From NCBI GenBank assembly GCA_028876065.1, contig JAGWTI010000001.1:34215-98214 (forward strand): DNA of 64,000 bases, read 5' to 3'. A model generated the notes under the pieces. That model searched no databases, had not been told where the DNA came from, and saw only the letters and a program-made list of their open reading frames with translations. The position numbers and the translations under genes are program-made. Every line of letters begins with the position of its first letter. The stretch's first letter is position 1. Positions 1-7,799 of this stretch are shown here, one piece after another. This DNA comes from Nitrospirota bacterium. GTDB lineage: Bacteria > Nitrospirota > Nitrospiria > Nitrospirales > Nitrospiraceae.

Positions 1-1093
1 CCGCGGGCCGGATATCGCAGGACAGCCGTAGGTCCTTGGCCTCGGCCAGCGAGGTGAACAACTGGACCGCTTCCAGAACGGCCTTCCGCAAGTCGAAGTC
101 CATCGGGTCCAATTCCATTCGGCCTGCTTCGATCTTGGAAAAATCCAGGAGGTCGTTGATGATCCGCAGCAGGGCCTTGCCGGATTGCTGGATGGCTTCG
201 GCAAAACGGCGCGGCGAGCCCTGGAGCTGGCTGTGCAGGAGCAACTCGGCCATGCCCAGCACCCCGTTCATCGGCGTCCTGATCTCATGGCTCATGTTGG
301 CGAGAAATTGACTTTTGGCCCGGTTGGCGGCTTCCGCCGTTTCCTTGGCCTGGTGGAGATCAGCCTCCGCACTCTTGCGTTCGATGAACTGGCCGATCTG
401 GCTGCCGACGACTCCCAACATCCTGAGCAGGTCGCCGTCCGGTTCCCGGCTCTCGTGGCTGAAGAACTCGAAAATCCCAAGCACATCGTTTCCCAACAGG
501 ATGGGAAAGGCGAAGGCGCCGTGCAGACCGGCCTGTGACGCGAGCCGCGCCCGGGGAAAGTTGTCGTCCATGGTAACGTCCGGAATCCACACCGGTTCCT
601 TGCCGGCCCAGACGCGGCCGGGCAGCCCGACCCCAAAGGCCAAGGTCATCCGCCGCGTCTCGGCTTCGAATGCGGTCTCGCGGCCGGCCGTCGGATGCCA
701 GAGTTCCACGTGGTGCAGCAGCGCCGTGGCGTGATCCATCTTCCACAGGACGCCCAAGTCCCAGCCCAGCCCCGTGCAGATGATGTCCAGAATCCTGGAG
801 GCGGCCTCCGCCAGGGACCCGGCCTCCGCCAGGACGCGGGTCGCGGCATATTGCGCGGCCAGGCTGCGTTCGCGCTTGAGGCGCTCGGCCACTTCCCCGG
901 TCAATCGTTCGTTGGCCAGCGCCAGGGCTTTCGTGCGATTGAGAATCCCCTGTTCGAGCCGATCCGCGGCCGCCCGAAGCTCCTCGTTGGCCCGGTACAA
1001 GTCGAGGCTCTTGGCTTCCAGCAGGCTCTCGGCCTGCTGGCGAGCCAGCCGTTCGCGCGTCAACCGGCGTTGAAGGAGTTCTACCTCGGTCAT
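1..1093 (-). CDS. GAF-domain sensor histidine kinase, 3' part outside the window
   Basis: The reading frame starts at an ATG at 1093-1091 and stays open to the window edge, so the C-terminus is missing. Residues about 1-85 form a charged coiled coil with no transmembrane segment, so the kinase is probably cytoplasmic. Residues about 90-235 are a GAF domain. A HisKA phospho-acceptor motif, SHEIRTP, follows with His269. The ATPase domain and any receiver domain lie beyond the window. The gene starts 10 bases after the stop of the H-NOX gene on the same strand, the usual arrangement of NO-sensing H-NOX/kinase pairs. Its GAF domain closely resembles that of the hybrid kinase at 45214-48657 (shared GLPGRVWAG and QIGQFIERK). 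The kinase call is firm; NO as its signal is inferred from the neighbour. Confidence 0.9.
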   Translation of the reverse strand, partial: MTEVELLQRRLTRERLARQQAESLLEAKSLDLYRANEELRAAADRLEQGILNRTKALALANERLTGEVAERLKRERSLAAQYAATRVLAEAGSLAEAASRILDIICTGLGWDLGVLWKMDHATALLHHVELWHPTAGRETAFEAETRRMTLAFGVGLPGRVWAGKEPVWIPDVTMDDNFPRARLASQAGLHGAFAFPILLGNDVLGIFEFFSHESREPDGDLLRMLGVVGSQIGQFIERKSAEADLHQAKETAEAANRAKSQFLANMSHEIRTPMNGVLGMAELLLHSQLQGSPRRFAEAIQQSGKALLRIINDLLDFSKIEAGRMELDPMDFDLRKAVLEAVQLFTSLAEAKDLRLSCDIRPA

Positions 1094-1103
1094 GCGCCGT
1101 TCC

Positions 1104-1658
1104 CTATCTCTGGGGCAGGCGCTGGGTCAAGCTGAAACGAACGGCCGTCCCGCCTCCCTCGTCAAGGTTCGTGCGAGCCAGCTCGATCGGCTGGCCGAAA
1201 TACTCGATACAGCCGAGAATGAGCCCCTCGGCAAGGTCGGAGAACGGACATCGAGAGCGATAGGTCATGTCCATGCGGCCCGGCCCCGGGTACTGGTATT
1301 CGAAATGGGGCAGTTCCGCGTCCGGATAGAGTTTGCGCACTTCGACGTGGATGTAACTTTCGATTTTTCCCAGGAAATCGAAGGCCGATCCGACCCCGTT
1401 GAAAAATTTCGGGTAGGCCTGGGTGAACCGGCCAAAGAGGTGCTGCCCGAAGGTCCGGACGAGGGTCGGCACCGGCAGGCCGGTGGCGGCGCTCAATTGA
1501 CCGACCAGGCGGAGCAGCTCTCGGTGATCGTAGGTGCCGACGGTGGTGTAGGCGGCGCCGGACGGCAAGGCCGATTCTTCGATGATCCGTTCGACAGTGT
1601 CGGCTCCGAAACGGTCTTCGGTCATTTCCAGAAACTCCGTGAAGACGATGCCTTTCAT
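1104..1658 (-). CDS. Heme NO-binding (H-NOX/HNOB) domain protein
   Basis: This 184-residue single-domain protein has the usual length of bacterial H-NOX proteins, which bind ferrous heme and report NO or O2 to a partner kinase or cyclase. The expected proximal heme ligand is His104, in the context [12 protein letters not shown] followed by the ELPHF segment. The heme-propionate motif Tyr-x-Ser-x-Arg is imperfect: Tyr133 and Ser135 are present but the third position is Cys137, with Arg one residue early at 136. I chose the ATG at 1658 because the longer upstream reading frame has low-complexity composition and no family similarity. The gene lies just upstream of the kinase at 1-1093 and probably shares its transcript. 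Confidence 0.88.
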   Translation of the reverse strand: MKGIVFTEFLEMTEDRFGADTVERIIEESALPSGAAYTTVGTYDHRELLRLVGQLSAATGLPVPTLVRTFGQHLFGRFTQAYPKFFNGVGSAFDFLGKIESYIHVEVRKLYPDAELPHFEYQYPGPGRMDMTYRSRCPFSDLAEGLILGCIEYFGQPIELARTNLDEGGGTAVRFSLTQRLPQR

Positions 1659-1819
1659 GGCCTTCCCCTTTCCTGTTTCGCTCACGATTGGGCGACGCCG
1701 ATCAAGCGTCGAACGGATTCCGGATCGACGACGGGTGTGAAGTGCGCACCACGGCGGTCCGAATTCACGCGCGTGCGGCTTGCTTGTGTTGGAATGGTAT
1801 CGGTTTGCGTCGGAAGTGA

Positions 1820-1867
1820 CTTGACCCGCCGGTCTCGAGGAGAGGGAGACCGGCAAGAGTGGTCAAG
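1820..1867. repeat. Nested inverted repeat in a divergent intergenic region
   Basis: Outer arms CTTGACC (1820-1826) and GGTCAAG (1861-1867) enclose inner arms CCGGTCTC (1829-1836) and GAGACCGG (1846-1853). Together they could form a strong two-part hairpin. It lies between the H-NOX gene and the HD-GYP remnant, which point away from each other, so it could be an operator or a structured leader rather than a terminator. No T-run follows on either strand. Apart from this element I see nothing convincing between 1659 and 1958. Confidence 0.55.
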
Positions 1868-1958
1868 TCTGGGCGGTCCCTTGCCGATACAGGAGCAGCG
1901 AGATTGAACCGCGCGGGGCCTTGCCCCGCTCACGCCGAATGCGTTGATTGAAGGATCC

Positions 1959-2190
1959 ATGCGCAAGCGGATTCCCATCGAGCAGCTCACGGTCGGCATG
2001 TTTCTCTGGGGGCTGGACAAACCGGAGCCGGAGAACTCGGCCTACCGGTATCGCCTGCCGATTACGGATCATGCACAGATTCGAATGCTCAGCCGTTGCG
2101 GCGTCCGATCCGTCGAGATCGAGACGGATCGGGGGGCCGACGTCGTCGACGTGGATGTCTTCGCCCATGCGGGGAGCGAGTCGCTGGGCG
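1959..2190 (+). pseudogene. 5' fragment of an HD-GYP (DUF3391) gene
   Basis: From the ATG at 1959 about 76 residues match the N-terminal DUF3391 domain of the intact HD-GYP gene at 3924-5243 almost residue for residue (shared AYRYRLPITD, RMLSRCGVR, VEIETD and GADVVDVD). Similarity ends near 2181-2203, and the sequence beyond is the antisense strand of a response-regulator gene. The HD-GYP catalytic domain is entirely absent. The frame happens to stay open to 3125, so a chimeric protein could be made, but nothing after about residue 80 looks like natural protein. This is best read as one half of a duplicated gene destroyed by a deletion. Confidence 0.85.
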
Positions 2191-2566
2191 CGTCGTCGCC
2201 GCCCTTTTCGACGCAGGCGGCGAGCTGGGTGGCGTCGGTGATGGCGGTCAAAAAGATGACCGGCACAAAGCGACCCCCGCACCGGGCCTTGATCCTCCTA
2301 GTGGCCTCGTATCCGTCCATGACGGGCATCATGATGTCCATCAAGACGAGGTCGGGCCGGTCCCGTTCGAAGGCGGCGACGGCCTCCAGGCCGTTTTCCG
2401 CTTGGACGACCCGATGCCCTTCCCGCGAGAGGATGGCTTCCAACACCAGGAGATTGATCCTGGTGTCGTCCACGATCAGGACCGTCAGCGGGCCGGTCCC
2501 GGTGAAGCCGGCCGCCGGTCCAGGTGGAGCCGCATCGGCCGTCGGCCTGTCGGTCACGGAGGGCAT
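2069..2566 (-). pseudogene. Truncated response regulator receiver domain
   Basis: Residues about 25-125 are a good receiver domain: VLIVDD at the acidic pocket, the phospho-acceptor Asp in DLVLMDIMMPVMDG, and the conserved Thr in FLTAITD. The domain stops at EKGGDD (bases 2192-2203), just before the expected strand carrying the conserved Lys-Pro. The remaining 40 or so residues are the antisense of the HD-GYP fragment. The start ATG at 2566 is one base past the STAS stop codon, so the two were translationally coupled. In this type of operon the partner is often a receiver-PP2C phosphatase (RsbU-like), so the lost part was probably an output phosphatase domain. Without the Lys the receiver should not signal normally. 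Confidence 0.82.
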
Positions 2567-2567
2567 G

Positions 2568-2870
2568 TCAGGCAGCCAGCGCGAAGAGCTTGTGGAAGTT
2601 GGCGATCGACAGGATTTTTTTGATGTCCGCCCTGCAGTTCACGATGCGGATCTTGGCGGAGTCGCCGCCGAGATGCTCGCGCAGCAGGAGGAGCATCCCC
2701 AGCGCGGAACTGTCCATATACTCCGCCCGGGCCATATCCACGACGAACTCGGTGGTGCGGGGGGCATGTTTGTAGGCTTCCCGGAACTCCTTATGAACCT
2801 TGAAACCAAATCGCCCGGCGATGGTGATGGTGACGGACTGGCCGTCCGGCCCGACCTCTGCGGTGACCAT
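2568..2870 (-). CDS. STAS-domain anti-sigma factor antagonist
   Basis: The 100-residue protein is a complete single STAS domain of the SpoIIAA/RsbV type, with the characteristic helix start DSSALGMLLLLREH, where the first Ser (in MDSSALG) is the usual phosphorylation site. Such proteins switch partners with anti-sigma kinases and are dephosphorylated by PP2C phosphatases. GGAGG sits six bases before the ATG at 2870. The next gene, starting one base after its stop, is the truncated receiver. If that gene once carried the cognate phosphatase domain, this STAS protein may now be stranded without its local partner. Confidence 0.88.
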   Translation of the reverse strand: MVTAEVGPDGQSVTITIAGRFGFKVHKEFREAYKHAPRTTEFVVDMARAEYMDSSALGMLLLLREHLGGDSAKIRIVNCRADIKKILSIANFHKLFALAA

Positions 2871-3316
2871 GATGTCCTCCGTTGGAATGTGGTGCGCGGC
2901 GCATCAATCAGGAACAATCGGCACGTGAGCAACCGACCGTGTCGCCCGCACCTGTCCGTGTGTCCGTGCGCCGGCCTTCGGATGTGCCGGGATCTTCGGG
3001 CGTCGGTGGTGCCCGCCGCGTCCGCACGTTGGGTGCGGAGCGTGACCATGGCCGGCGTGCACTCGACGGTGCACCGGTCGGGCATGACCCGCAGTTCACG
3101 AGGCGATGTCGATGCGTGCTCGTAGGGATATCGGCGCGGGGACGTAAAGACTTGATTCTCCGTGGGAATACTCATCGCACGAGCGCTTCATGCGGCACGT
3201 CTTGCCCAGCGCCGGTGTGGAGTCGGCAACGTCGGGTGTGGCTCAAGTGGCGCCCGAGCCATGCCGATATAAGGCATGCGATTCTCCCTTCCTTCAGCGG
3301 AGGTAGGGCTACGATG
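2871..3316. other. Gene-free stretch between divergent genes
   Basis: No reading frame here has a recognisable domain or a convincing start; the longest ones overlap each other and have arbitrary composition. The stretch must hold the promoters of the STAS gene (minus) and the DUF420 gene (plus), but no clear -35/-10 or -24/-12 pair is visible. A small inverted repeat, CATGCC (3260-3265) and GGCATG (3273-3278), flanks GATATAA. Confidence 0.5.
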
Positions 3317-3386
3317 TTCGCAAGCGCGAAACCCGATGCGGGAGGGGACGAGGCGCCACGCGCCCGACGTCTTCTGCCTCATCCCC
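3317..3386 (+). promoter_or_regulatory. Candidate structured RNA leader of the DUF420 gene
   Basis: Three short perfect hairpins follow each other: TTCGC/GCGAA (3317-3321 with 3326-3330), CCCG/CGGG (3332-3335 with 3339-3342) and GGCGC/GCGCC (3352-3356 with 3360-3364). In addition, bases 3344-3354 pair at 10 of 11 positions with 3376-3386. The third hairpin and the long pairing share bases 3352-3354, so they exclude each other, as expected of a switching leader. It lies 25 bases before the start codon at 3412. It matches no riboswitch consensus that I recognise, and in GC-rich DNA such pairing can be chance. Confidence 0.35.
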
Positions 3387-3411
3387 GCGAATGATGAATG
3401 AATGGTGAACC

Positions 3412-3876
3412 ATGGACCTCAAGACGCTGCTCTGGTTCGGCGTGCTGGCCTGCATCACGGTCGCGTATGTGATCGCCTTGGCGGGAGTCCGATCCGCCAA
3501 GCGCCATGAGGTGGCCTACCATTCCCGCCGCATGATCGTGGCCTGCACGATCGTCGGCATGTGGCTGGTGGCCTACGTCAGCAAGCAGGCCTTGTTCGGG
3601 CGGGAACGATTCGGCGGGACGACGGAACAGTACTGGCGGTTCTATGCGCCGCTGTTTTCTCTGCACATGCTCCTGGCCGTGACGACGATCGGGCTCGGAT
3701 CGTTCAATCTTTACAAGGGGCTGACCAGGCTTCGGTATGGCAGCGTGGGTGCCATGGCGGCCGGCGTGACCCTGCACCGGAAACTGGGCAAGGTCCTGGT
3801 CTGGACGTTCTCGGGCACCATGCTGACCGCGTATCTGGTGTATCTGATGCTGTTTCGATGGTTCCCGGCCTCGTGA
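3412..3876 (+). CDS. DUF420 family membrane protein
   Basis: This 154-residue protein has four hydrophobic segments (about residues 5-25, 42-60, 82-102 and 126-147) with His residues next to them in YHSRRM, SLHMLLAV and TLHRKLGK. The pattern fits the DUF420 (YozB/CtaM-like) family, members of which take part in heme-copper oxidase assembly in other bacteria. The length is usual for the family. No oxidase gene lies nearby, so the role here is open. The downstream HD-GYP gene starts 47 bases after its stop on the same strand. Confidence 0.75.
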   Translation: MDLKTLLWFGVLACITVAYVIALAGVRSAKRHEVAYHSRRMIVACTIVGMWLVAYVSKQALFGRERFGGTTEQYWRFYAPLFSLHMLLAVTTIGLGSFNLYKGLTRLRYGSVGAMAAGVTLHRKLGKVLVWTFSGTMLTAYLVYLMLFRWFPAS

Positions 3877-3923
3877 GGGCTTCCGAACCTCCCGAAGAGA
3901 TATCGGGGGTATAGAGGGGTATC

Positions 3924-5243
3924 GTGCGCAAACAAATTTCCATCGAACAACTCTCGGTGGGCATGTTCATTTGGGGGCTGGACAAGCTCGACCTGGAGAC
4001 CGCCGCCTACCGCTATCGCCTGCCGATTACGGATCTCGAACAAGTCCGGATGCTCAGCCGTTGCGGCGTTCGTCGCGTGGAGATCGAAACCGATTACGGG
4101 GCCGATGTCGTCGACGTTGACACCTATGCCCATGCGGGGAGCGAACCTCTGCCGGAACCGTCGCCTCCGACCGTCTCGGAAGGGCCGGCCCAGGAGGCGG
4201 CCCTTCCGGAACCGACCCGTCCGGAGCCGGTCCATCCGGAACCGGCCGTCCCGGAAGCGGCGGCGACCGAGACGACCTCGTTCGACGAGGAACTGACGGT
4301 CGCCAAGAGGGTCTACAAGGATGCCAAGGACATCGTGCAACAGGCGATGACCGACCTGCGCATGGGGCGGGAGATCAATACGGATGCGGTGGCCCGTGTG
4401 GTGGACGGCATGGCCGACAGTGTGTTGCGCAACTTCGCGGCCTTGACCAGCCTCTCCCGCCTGAAATGCTTCGACGAGTATACCTTCTTTCACAGCGTCA
4501 ATACGTCGGTGCTGGCGCTCGGCATGGGGCGGAGCCTGGGTATGGACCGGGCGACCTTGCACCTGCTGGGGATGGGAACCCTCCTGCACGACGTGGGAAA
4601 GACACGGATTCCGCTGGCGATCCTCAACAAGCCGGGCCGCTTCGAACCGAACGAATACGAGATCATCAAAGAACATGCCCTGCACGGCGCGCAGATCTTG
4701 TCCAACACGCCCGGTCTCCACGAAGGCGCCATCAAGCCGGCGCTGGAGCACCATGAACGGGTGGACGGGACCGGCTATCCGCATCAGCGGAAGGGCTATG
4801 AGTTGTCGCAGTTCGGGCTGATCGGCAGCATCGTGGACATCTACGACGCCATAACCAGCGACCGGGTATACCACAAGGCCATGCCGCCGTTCAAAGCGCT
4901 GCAATTTCTCTACGATCTGGGGAAGAAAGGCCATGTGGATACCGGGTTGGTCGAGCGATTCATCCGCTGCATCAGCGTCTACCCGGTCGGGTCCTGCGTG
5001 TCGTTGAAAAGCGGGGAGATCGGGATCGTGGCGCAGGTCTATCCAGATCAGCCTATACAGCCCAAGCTGCTGATCGTGCGTGATCGCGACGGAGGGGCCG
5101 TGACGCCTCCCGAAACGTGCAATCTCCTGGAGTATGAGCCGGGCAGTTCCCGCTCGATCAGCCTCGTGCTGGATCCGGCCACGATCGGCCTGAACCCCTC
5201 CGACTATCTGGATCGGCCGGAAGCCGCGCTGGCCGGCTGTTGA
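3924..5243 (+). CDS. HD-GYP c-di-GMP phosphodiesterase with DUF3391 N-terminus
   Basis: The 439-residue protein starts at GTG 3924, matching the start of the duplicated fragment at 1959. Residues 1-75 are DUF3391. Residues about 80-115 form a Pro-Glu-rich linker with repeated PEP units. The HD-GYP domain carries HD-x-GK at His222-Lys226 and the HHERxDGxGYP signature at residues 276-286, all metal ligands present. Such enzymes hydrolyse c-di-GMP to pGpG or GMP and generally favour motility. It precedes a PilZ effector on the same strand, within reach of the flagellar genes. A paralogue fragment sits 2 kb upstream. Confidence 0.94.
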   Translation: MRKQISIEQLSVGMFIWGLDKLDLETAAYRYRLPITDLEQVRMLSRCGVRRVEIETDYGADVVDVDTYAHAGSEPLPEPSPPTVSEGPAQEAALPEPTRPEPVHPEPAVPEAAATETTSFDEELTVAKRVYKDAKDIVQQAMTDLRMGREINTDAVARVVDGMADSVLRNFAALTSLSRLKCFDEYTFFHSVNTSVLALGMGRSLGMDRATLHLLGMGTLLHDVGKTRIPLAILNKPGRFEPNEYEIIKEHALHGAQILSNTPGLHEGAIKPALEHHERVDGTGYPHQRKGYELSQFGLIGSIVDIYDAITSDRVYHKAMPPFKALQFLYDLGKKGHVDTGLVERFIRCISVYPVGSCVSLKSGEIGIVAQVYPDQPIQPKLLIVRDRDGGAVTPPETCNLLEYEPGSSRSISLVLDPATIGLNPSDYLDRPEAALAGC

Positions 5244-5340
5244 TCGCCCGCGGAGCGTGAACCAAGAGGGGGCCTGCGAACGGCGTTTCACGAACGCCCC
5301 GCTCAAGGCCTCCGCGTGAACCTCCGATAAGTCCGGTATC

Positions 5341-6042
5341 ATGAGCGAAGCCCCTACCAGTCTGCTCACGGTCGGCGTGTTGCTGCAGTATACGATCCCG
5401 CTCGAGCGGCACGAACTGCAGACTTGCGCCACGCTGTTGGGATGGAAGGAAGGCGCTTTCGTCATCAGCGGCCTGCCGTATCAGGAGGGACAGCCGGTGG
5501 ACTGTCAGCCCGGCAATCCCTGCGTCGTACGCTATATCCACGAAGGCAAGGTCGTGGGCTATCGGAGCGAGATTCGGGGCGGACAGCTGTCGCCGGAACC
5601 GCTCCTGTTTTTATCGTTTCCCGAACGGATCGAAGAAATTCTGCTCCGGAAACATCCCCGCATTCCCGTCCATCAACCGATCATGGTGCGACCGGAAGAG
5701 CAACCCGGCGCGCCCTTTCAAGAATCGCCGGCCGTCGGGGTCCTGCAAGACTTGAGCATCGCCGGCTGTCGGGCGGCCCTGACCGGGGCGGCCCGCTGGA
5801 TGGCGCCCGGCGCCTCCGTCCGCTTGGAGTTCGAGCTGCCGGGGATCGGGCATGTCACCAACCTCGCCGGGACGGTCAAAAACCTCTCCGGCTCGGCGGC
5901 CAGGCCGCTGATCGGACTGGAATTCCAGTTTTATCGGACGGAGTACATCGAGTTCCGCGGGTGGGGCGGCACCGTGCAGAAAGCGATCGAGCAGTTCGTC
6001 GCCCAACGTCATCTCCCGTCCCCGGCTGCGGCGAGAGGCTGA
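5341..6042 (+). CDS. PilZ protein with YcgR-like N-terminal domain
   Basis: The 233-residue protein has an N-terminal flagellar-brake-like domain (about residues 8-95) and a PilZ domain (about 98-215). The c-di-GMP binding motifs are intact: RKHPR with Arg103 and Arg107, and DLSIAG with Asp137, Ser139 and Gly142. YcgR proteins slow or bias the flagellar motor when c-di-GMP is high. With the phosphodiesterase just upstream and motA/motB in the same window, a role as motor brake is plausible but inferred. There are no membrane segments. Confidence 0.87.
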   Translation: MSEAPTSLLTVGVLLQYTIPLERHELQTCATLLGWKEGAFVISGLPYQEGQPVDCQPGNPCVVRYIHEGKVVGYRSEIRGGQLSPEPLLFLSFPERIEEILLRKHPRIPVHQPIMVRPEEQPGAPFQESPAVGVLQDLSIAGCRAALTGAARWMAPGASVRLEFELPGIGHVTNLAGTVKNLSGSAARPLIGLEFQFYRTEYIEFRGWGGTVQKAIEQFVAQRHLPSPAAARG

Positions 6043-6059
6043 GCCCCAGCCCTCCAAGA

Positions 6060-6116
6060 GCCGGCGCCGTCTTCTCCGTTGTGGCTGCTTCTCTTCGGTT
6101 CTTCCGCGGCGCCGGC
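6060..6116. repeat. Nine-base perfect inverted repeat with a 39-base spacer
   Basis: GCCGGCGCC at 6060-6068 is matched by GGCGCCGGC at 6108-6116. It lies between the PilZ gene and the start of the glycan cluster. There is no T-run, so an intrinsic terminator is uncertain; it may mark the boundary between the two transcription units. Confidence 0.45.
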
Positions 6117-6215
6117 CCAGAGCGCGGCATGCCTCAAGTTCAAGTTCATTCCACACGATAGGGTGTCTGCAGGGACGGAATCGGATGCCCATGCCGGTGC
6201 GCGTGAGGAGAGCGG

Positions 6216-7598
6216 ATGCAGGGCGGATGCTGCCAGATCTGTGGATCGTCGCTGAGGCAGGAGCTGGCCAGGTCTCAGGCCAGGCCGAAGGGGCCTGACT
6301 CGCGGTTCGTTCTCTGTCTGCACTGCGCCCACGTCTATCGGGACCCCATGCCCGACGAAGCGGAGCTGAGCCGCGCGGATGTCAGCGAGCGATCGCTGCC
6401 GCGTCTGGCCGGGCGGGAAGCGGGGCAGTGGCTTGCCGACCTGGTCGAACCGTTGACGCAGCAGCGGACGGTGCTGGCCATCCGGTCGGCGCTGGATGGG
6501 CTGGACCGTCATCAAGGGGTGCTCGCGCCCTTTCGGGAGCGAGGGTGGAGTATCTGCGAAGTAGCGTCCACCTCGGCGCTCCGGATCGGGTCGTCCGACT
6601 CCGTGTTGGATGCCCGCCGGCCCTGGCCGCGCCGACCCAGCCGCACCTTCTCGTTGATCCTGGGCGGGCCGATCGAACGGCTGCCGGATCCGGTGCCGGC
6701 TCTGCGCATGTTGCGCCGCCATCTGGAGGACGATGGCCTGCTGTTTCTCTCCATGCCCAATCTGTTGGACCCGTGCCCGACCGAGCGGATGGCACAGGAG
6801 CTGTTCCGCGGGTCCCATGCCCGGCTCTACAGTCCGAGCGCGGCGCAGACCTTGCTGGCTCGGAGCGGGTTTCGAACCGACGCGATCAGGATGTATCGGG
6901 GCGATGGGACGCTGGGGCTTCTCGGCCGACCGGCGGACCTGGTGCCGGACCAACCGCTCGATGACCCGGCGGCGCTGCGGGATCTGTTTCACGTCTTGCA
7001 TTGGCCCGGCTCCGCCGAAGTGCTGGGCTGGAATCTCGCCTCCTTGGCGGAAACGCAAGCCCAGGCGCTCCCGGCCCTCTGCCAGCAGCAAGACCGGTCG
7101 GCCTTCTCCGTGCGCCGCAGCGGTGCCTGCGTGGCTGCGTTGGAGGGACGGGCGGAGGGGCGGCTGGTCCCGCTTATGATCTGGGGCAATATGGATGGGT
7201 ATCAAGCCGGAGCTGTAGAGGATTTGAAGCGTCAGATCGCCCAACAGACCACGATCATTCAGTTGGGCTTAGGATCAGGAGAAATAGCCACGCACCTCGC
7301 CGAAGGTTTGCGGGACAAGCAACATCTGTTCATCTGGGAGGCTGATCCGGCGCTCGCGAGGACCATCCTCAATCTGGTGGACTTGAGTCCTCTCTGGCTG
7401 TCACAGCAAGTGAGCTTGTTGCTTGGTCCAAATCCGGACTTGCCCCGGGGGGTGGCGTGGCGATTGGCAGAGCCTGCGTTCGTGTTTTCCACGGACTCGG
7501 CTAGGCAGTGGCATCCCTGGACGTACCGGCAGATTGTGAGCCGGTTGACACCCTGCGCGTTGATTACAGACTCGCCGTCAAGCCGGTCAATTTACTGA
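6216..7598 (+). CDS. Degenerate methyltransferase fused to a Maf N-terminal-like domain
   Basis: The 460-residue protein begins with a Cys-rich finger (CCQICGSS, then CLHCAHVY near residue 35), as in sugar-modifying C-methyltransferases. A class I methyltransferase-like core follows, up to about residue 250. It keeps late motifs (RMLRRHLEDDGLLFLSMPN) but I see no GxGxG SAM-binding loop. Residues about 345-420 (IIQLGLGSGEIATHLAEGL, then WEADPAL) resemble the N-terminal domain of the Maf protein at 22092-24749 (LLGMGLGYLAKALAARL, then YEADPG). GAGGAG precedes the ATG. It is the first gene of the glycan cluster. Function is not established; a scaffold or acceptor-recognition role is possible. 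Confidence 0.6.
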   Translation: MQGGCCQICGSSLRQELARSQARPKGPDSRFVLCLHCAHVYRDPMPDEAELSRADVSERSLPRLAGREAGQWLADLVEPLTQQRTVLAIRSALDGLDRHQGVLAPFRERGWSICEVASTSALRIGSSDSVLDARRPWPRRPSRTFSLILGGPIERLPDPVPALRMLRRHLEDDGLLFLSMPNLLDPCPTERMAQELFRGSHARLYSPSAAQTLLARSGFRTDAIRMYRGDGTLGLLGRPADLVPDQPLDDPAALRDLFHVLHWPGSAEVLGWNLASLAETQAQALPALCQQQDRSAFSVRRSGACVAALEGRAEGRLVPLMIWGNMDGYQAGAVEDLKRQIAQQTTIIQLGLGSGEIATHLAEGLRDKQHLFIWEADPALARTILNLVDLSPLWLSQQVSLLLGPNPDLPRGVAWRLAEPAFVFSTDSARQWHPWTYRQIVSRLTPCALITDSPSSRSIY

Positions 7599-7715
7599 CC
7601 TCTCCCGACATAGTTCTGCCGCGTGGCTCGGCATTCTTTGCCTAGTCGCGGAATGGCCTCGCGGCAAATCCACCAAAACCCCAGTCAGGAAGGGGGAAGA
7701 CGGCTCATCTTTTTC

Positions 7716-7731
7716 TGGCACGCAGTTTGGA
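7716..7731 (+). promoter_or_regulatory. Candidate sigma-54 (-24/-12) promoter upstream of pseB
   Basis: TGGCACG, four bases, then TTGGA matches the sigma-54 consensus TGGCACG-N4-TTGCA at all but one defined position, with correct spacing. The one mismatch (G for C) falls in the important -12 GC, so activity is uncertain. It would start transcription near 7743, some 57 bases before the GTG of pseB. It is the only promoter-like site I see in the 200-base gap before the long gene run. Confidence 0.42.
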
Positions 7732-7799
7732 TAGGAGACTGGCAGGGCTCACGGCTGCCTGATCAGTTGCCGGTCATCGCACCAGAGAAGGAGGCTTTT

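Noticed and set aside
1092..1907. A 271-codon plus-strand frame over the H-NOX gene
   Set aside because: Antisense to a clear H-NOX domain; no recognisable domain of its own.
3317..3386. GEMM-type c-di-GMP riboswitch
   Set aside because: The conserved GEMM core sequences are absent; only generic hairpins are seen, so I report it as an unassigned leader.
2882..3394. A 170-codon plus-strand frame in the gap before DUF420
   Set aside because: Composition is arbitrary, no ribosome site and no family; overlapping frames on the other strand are equally open.
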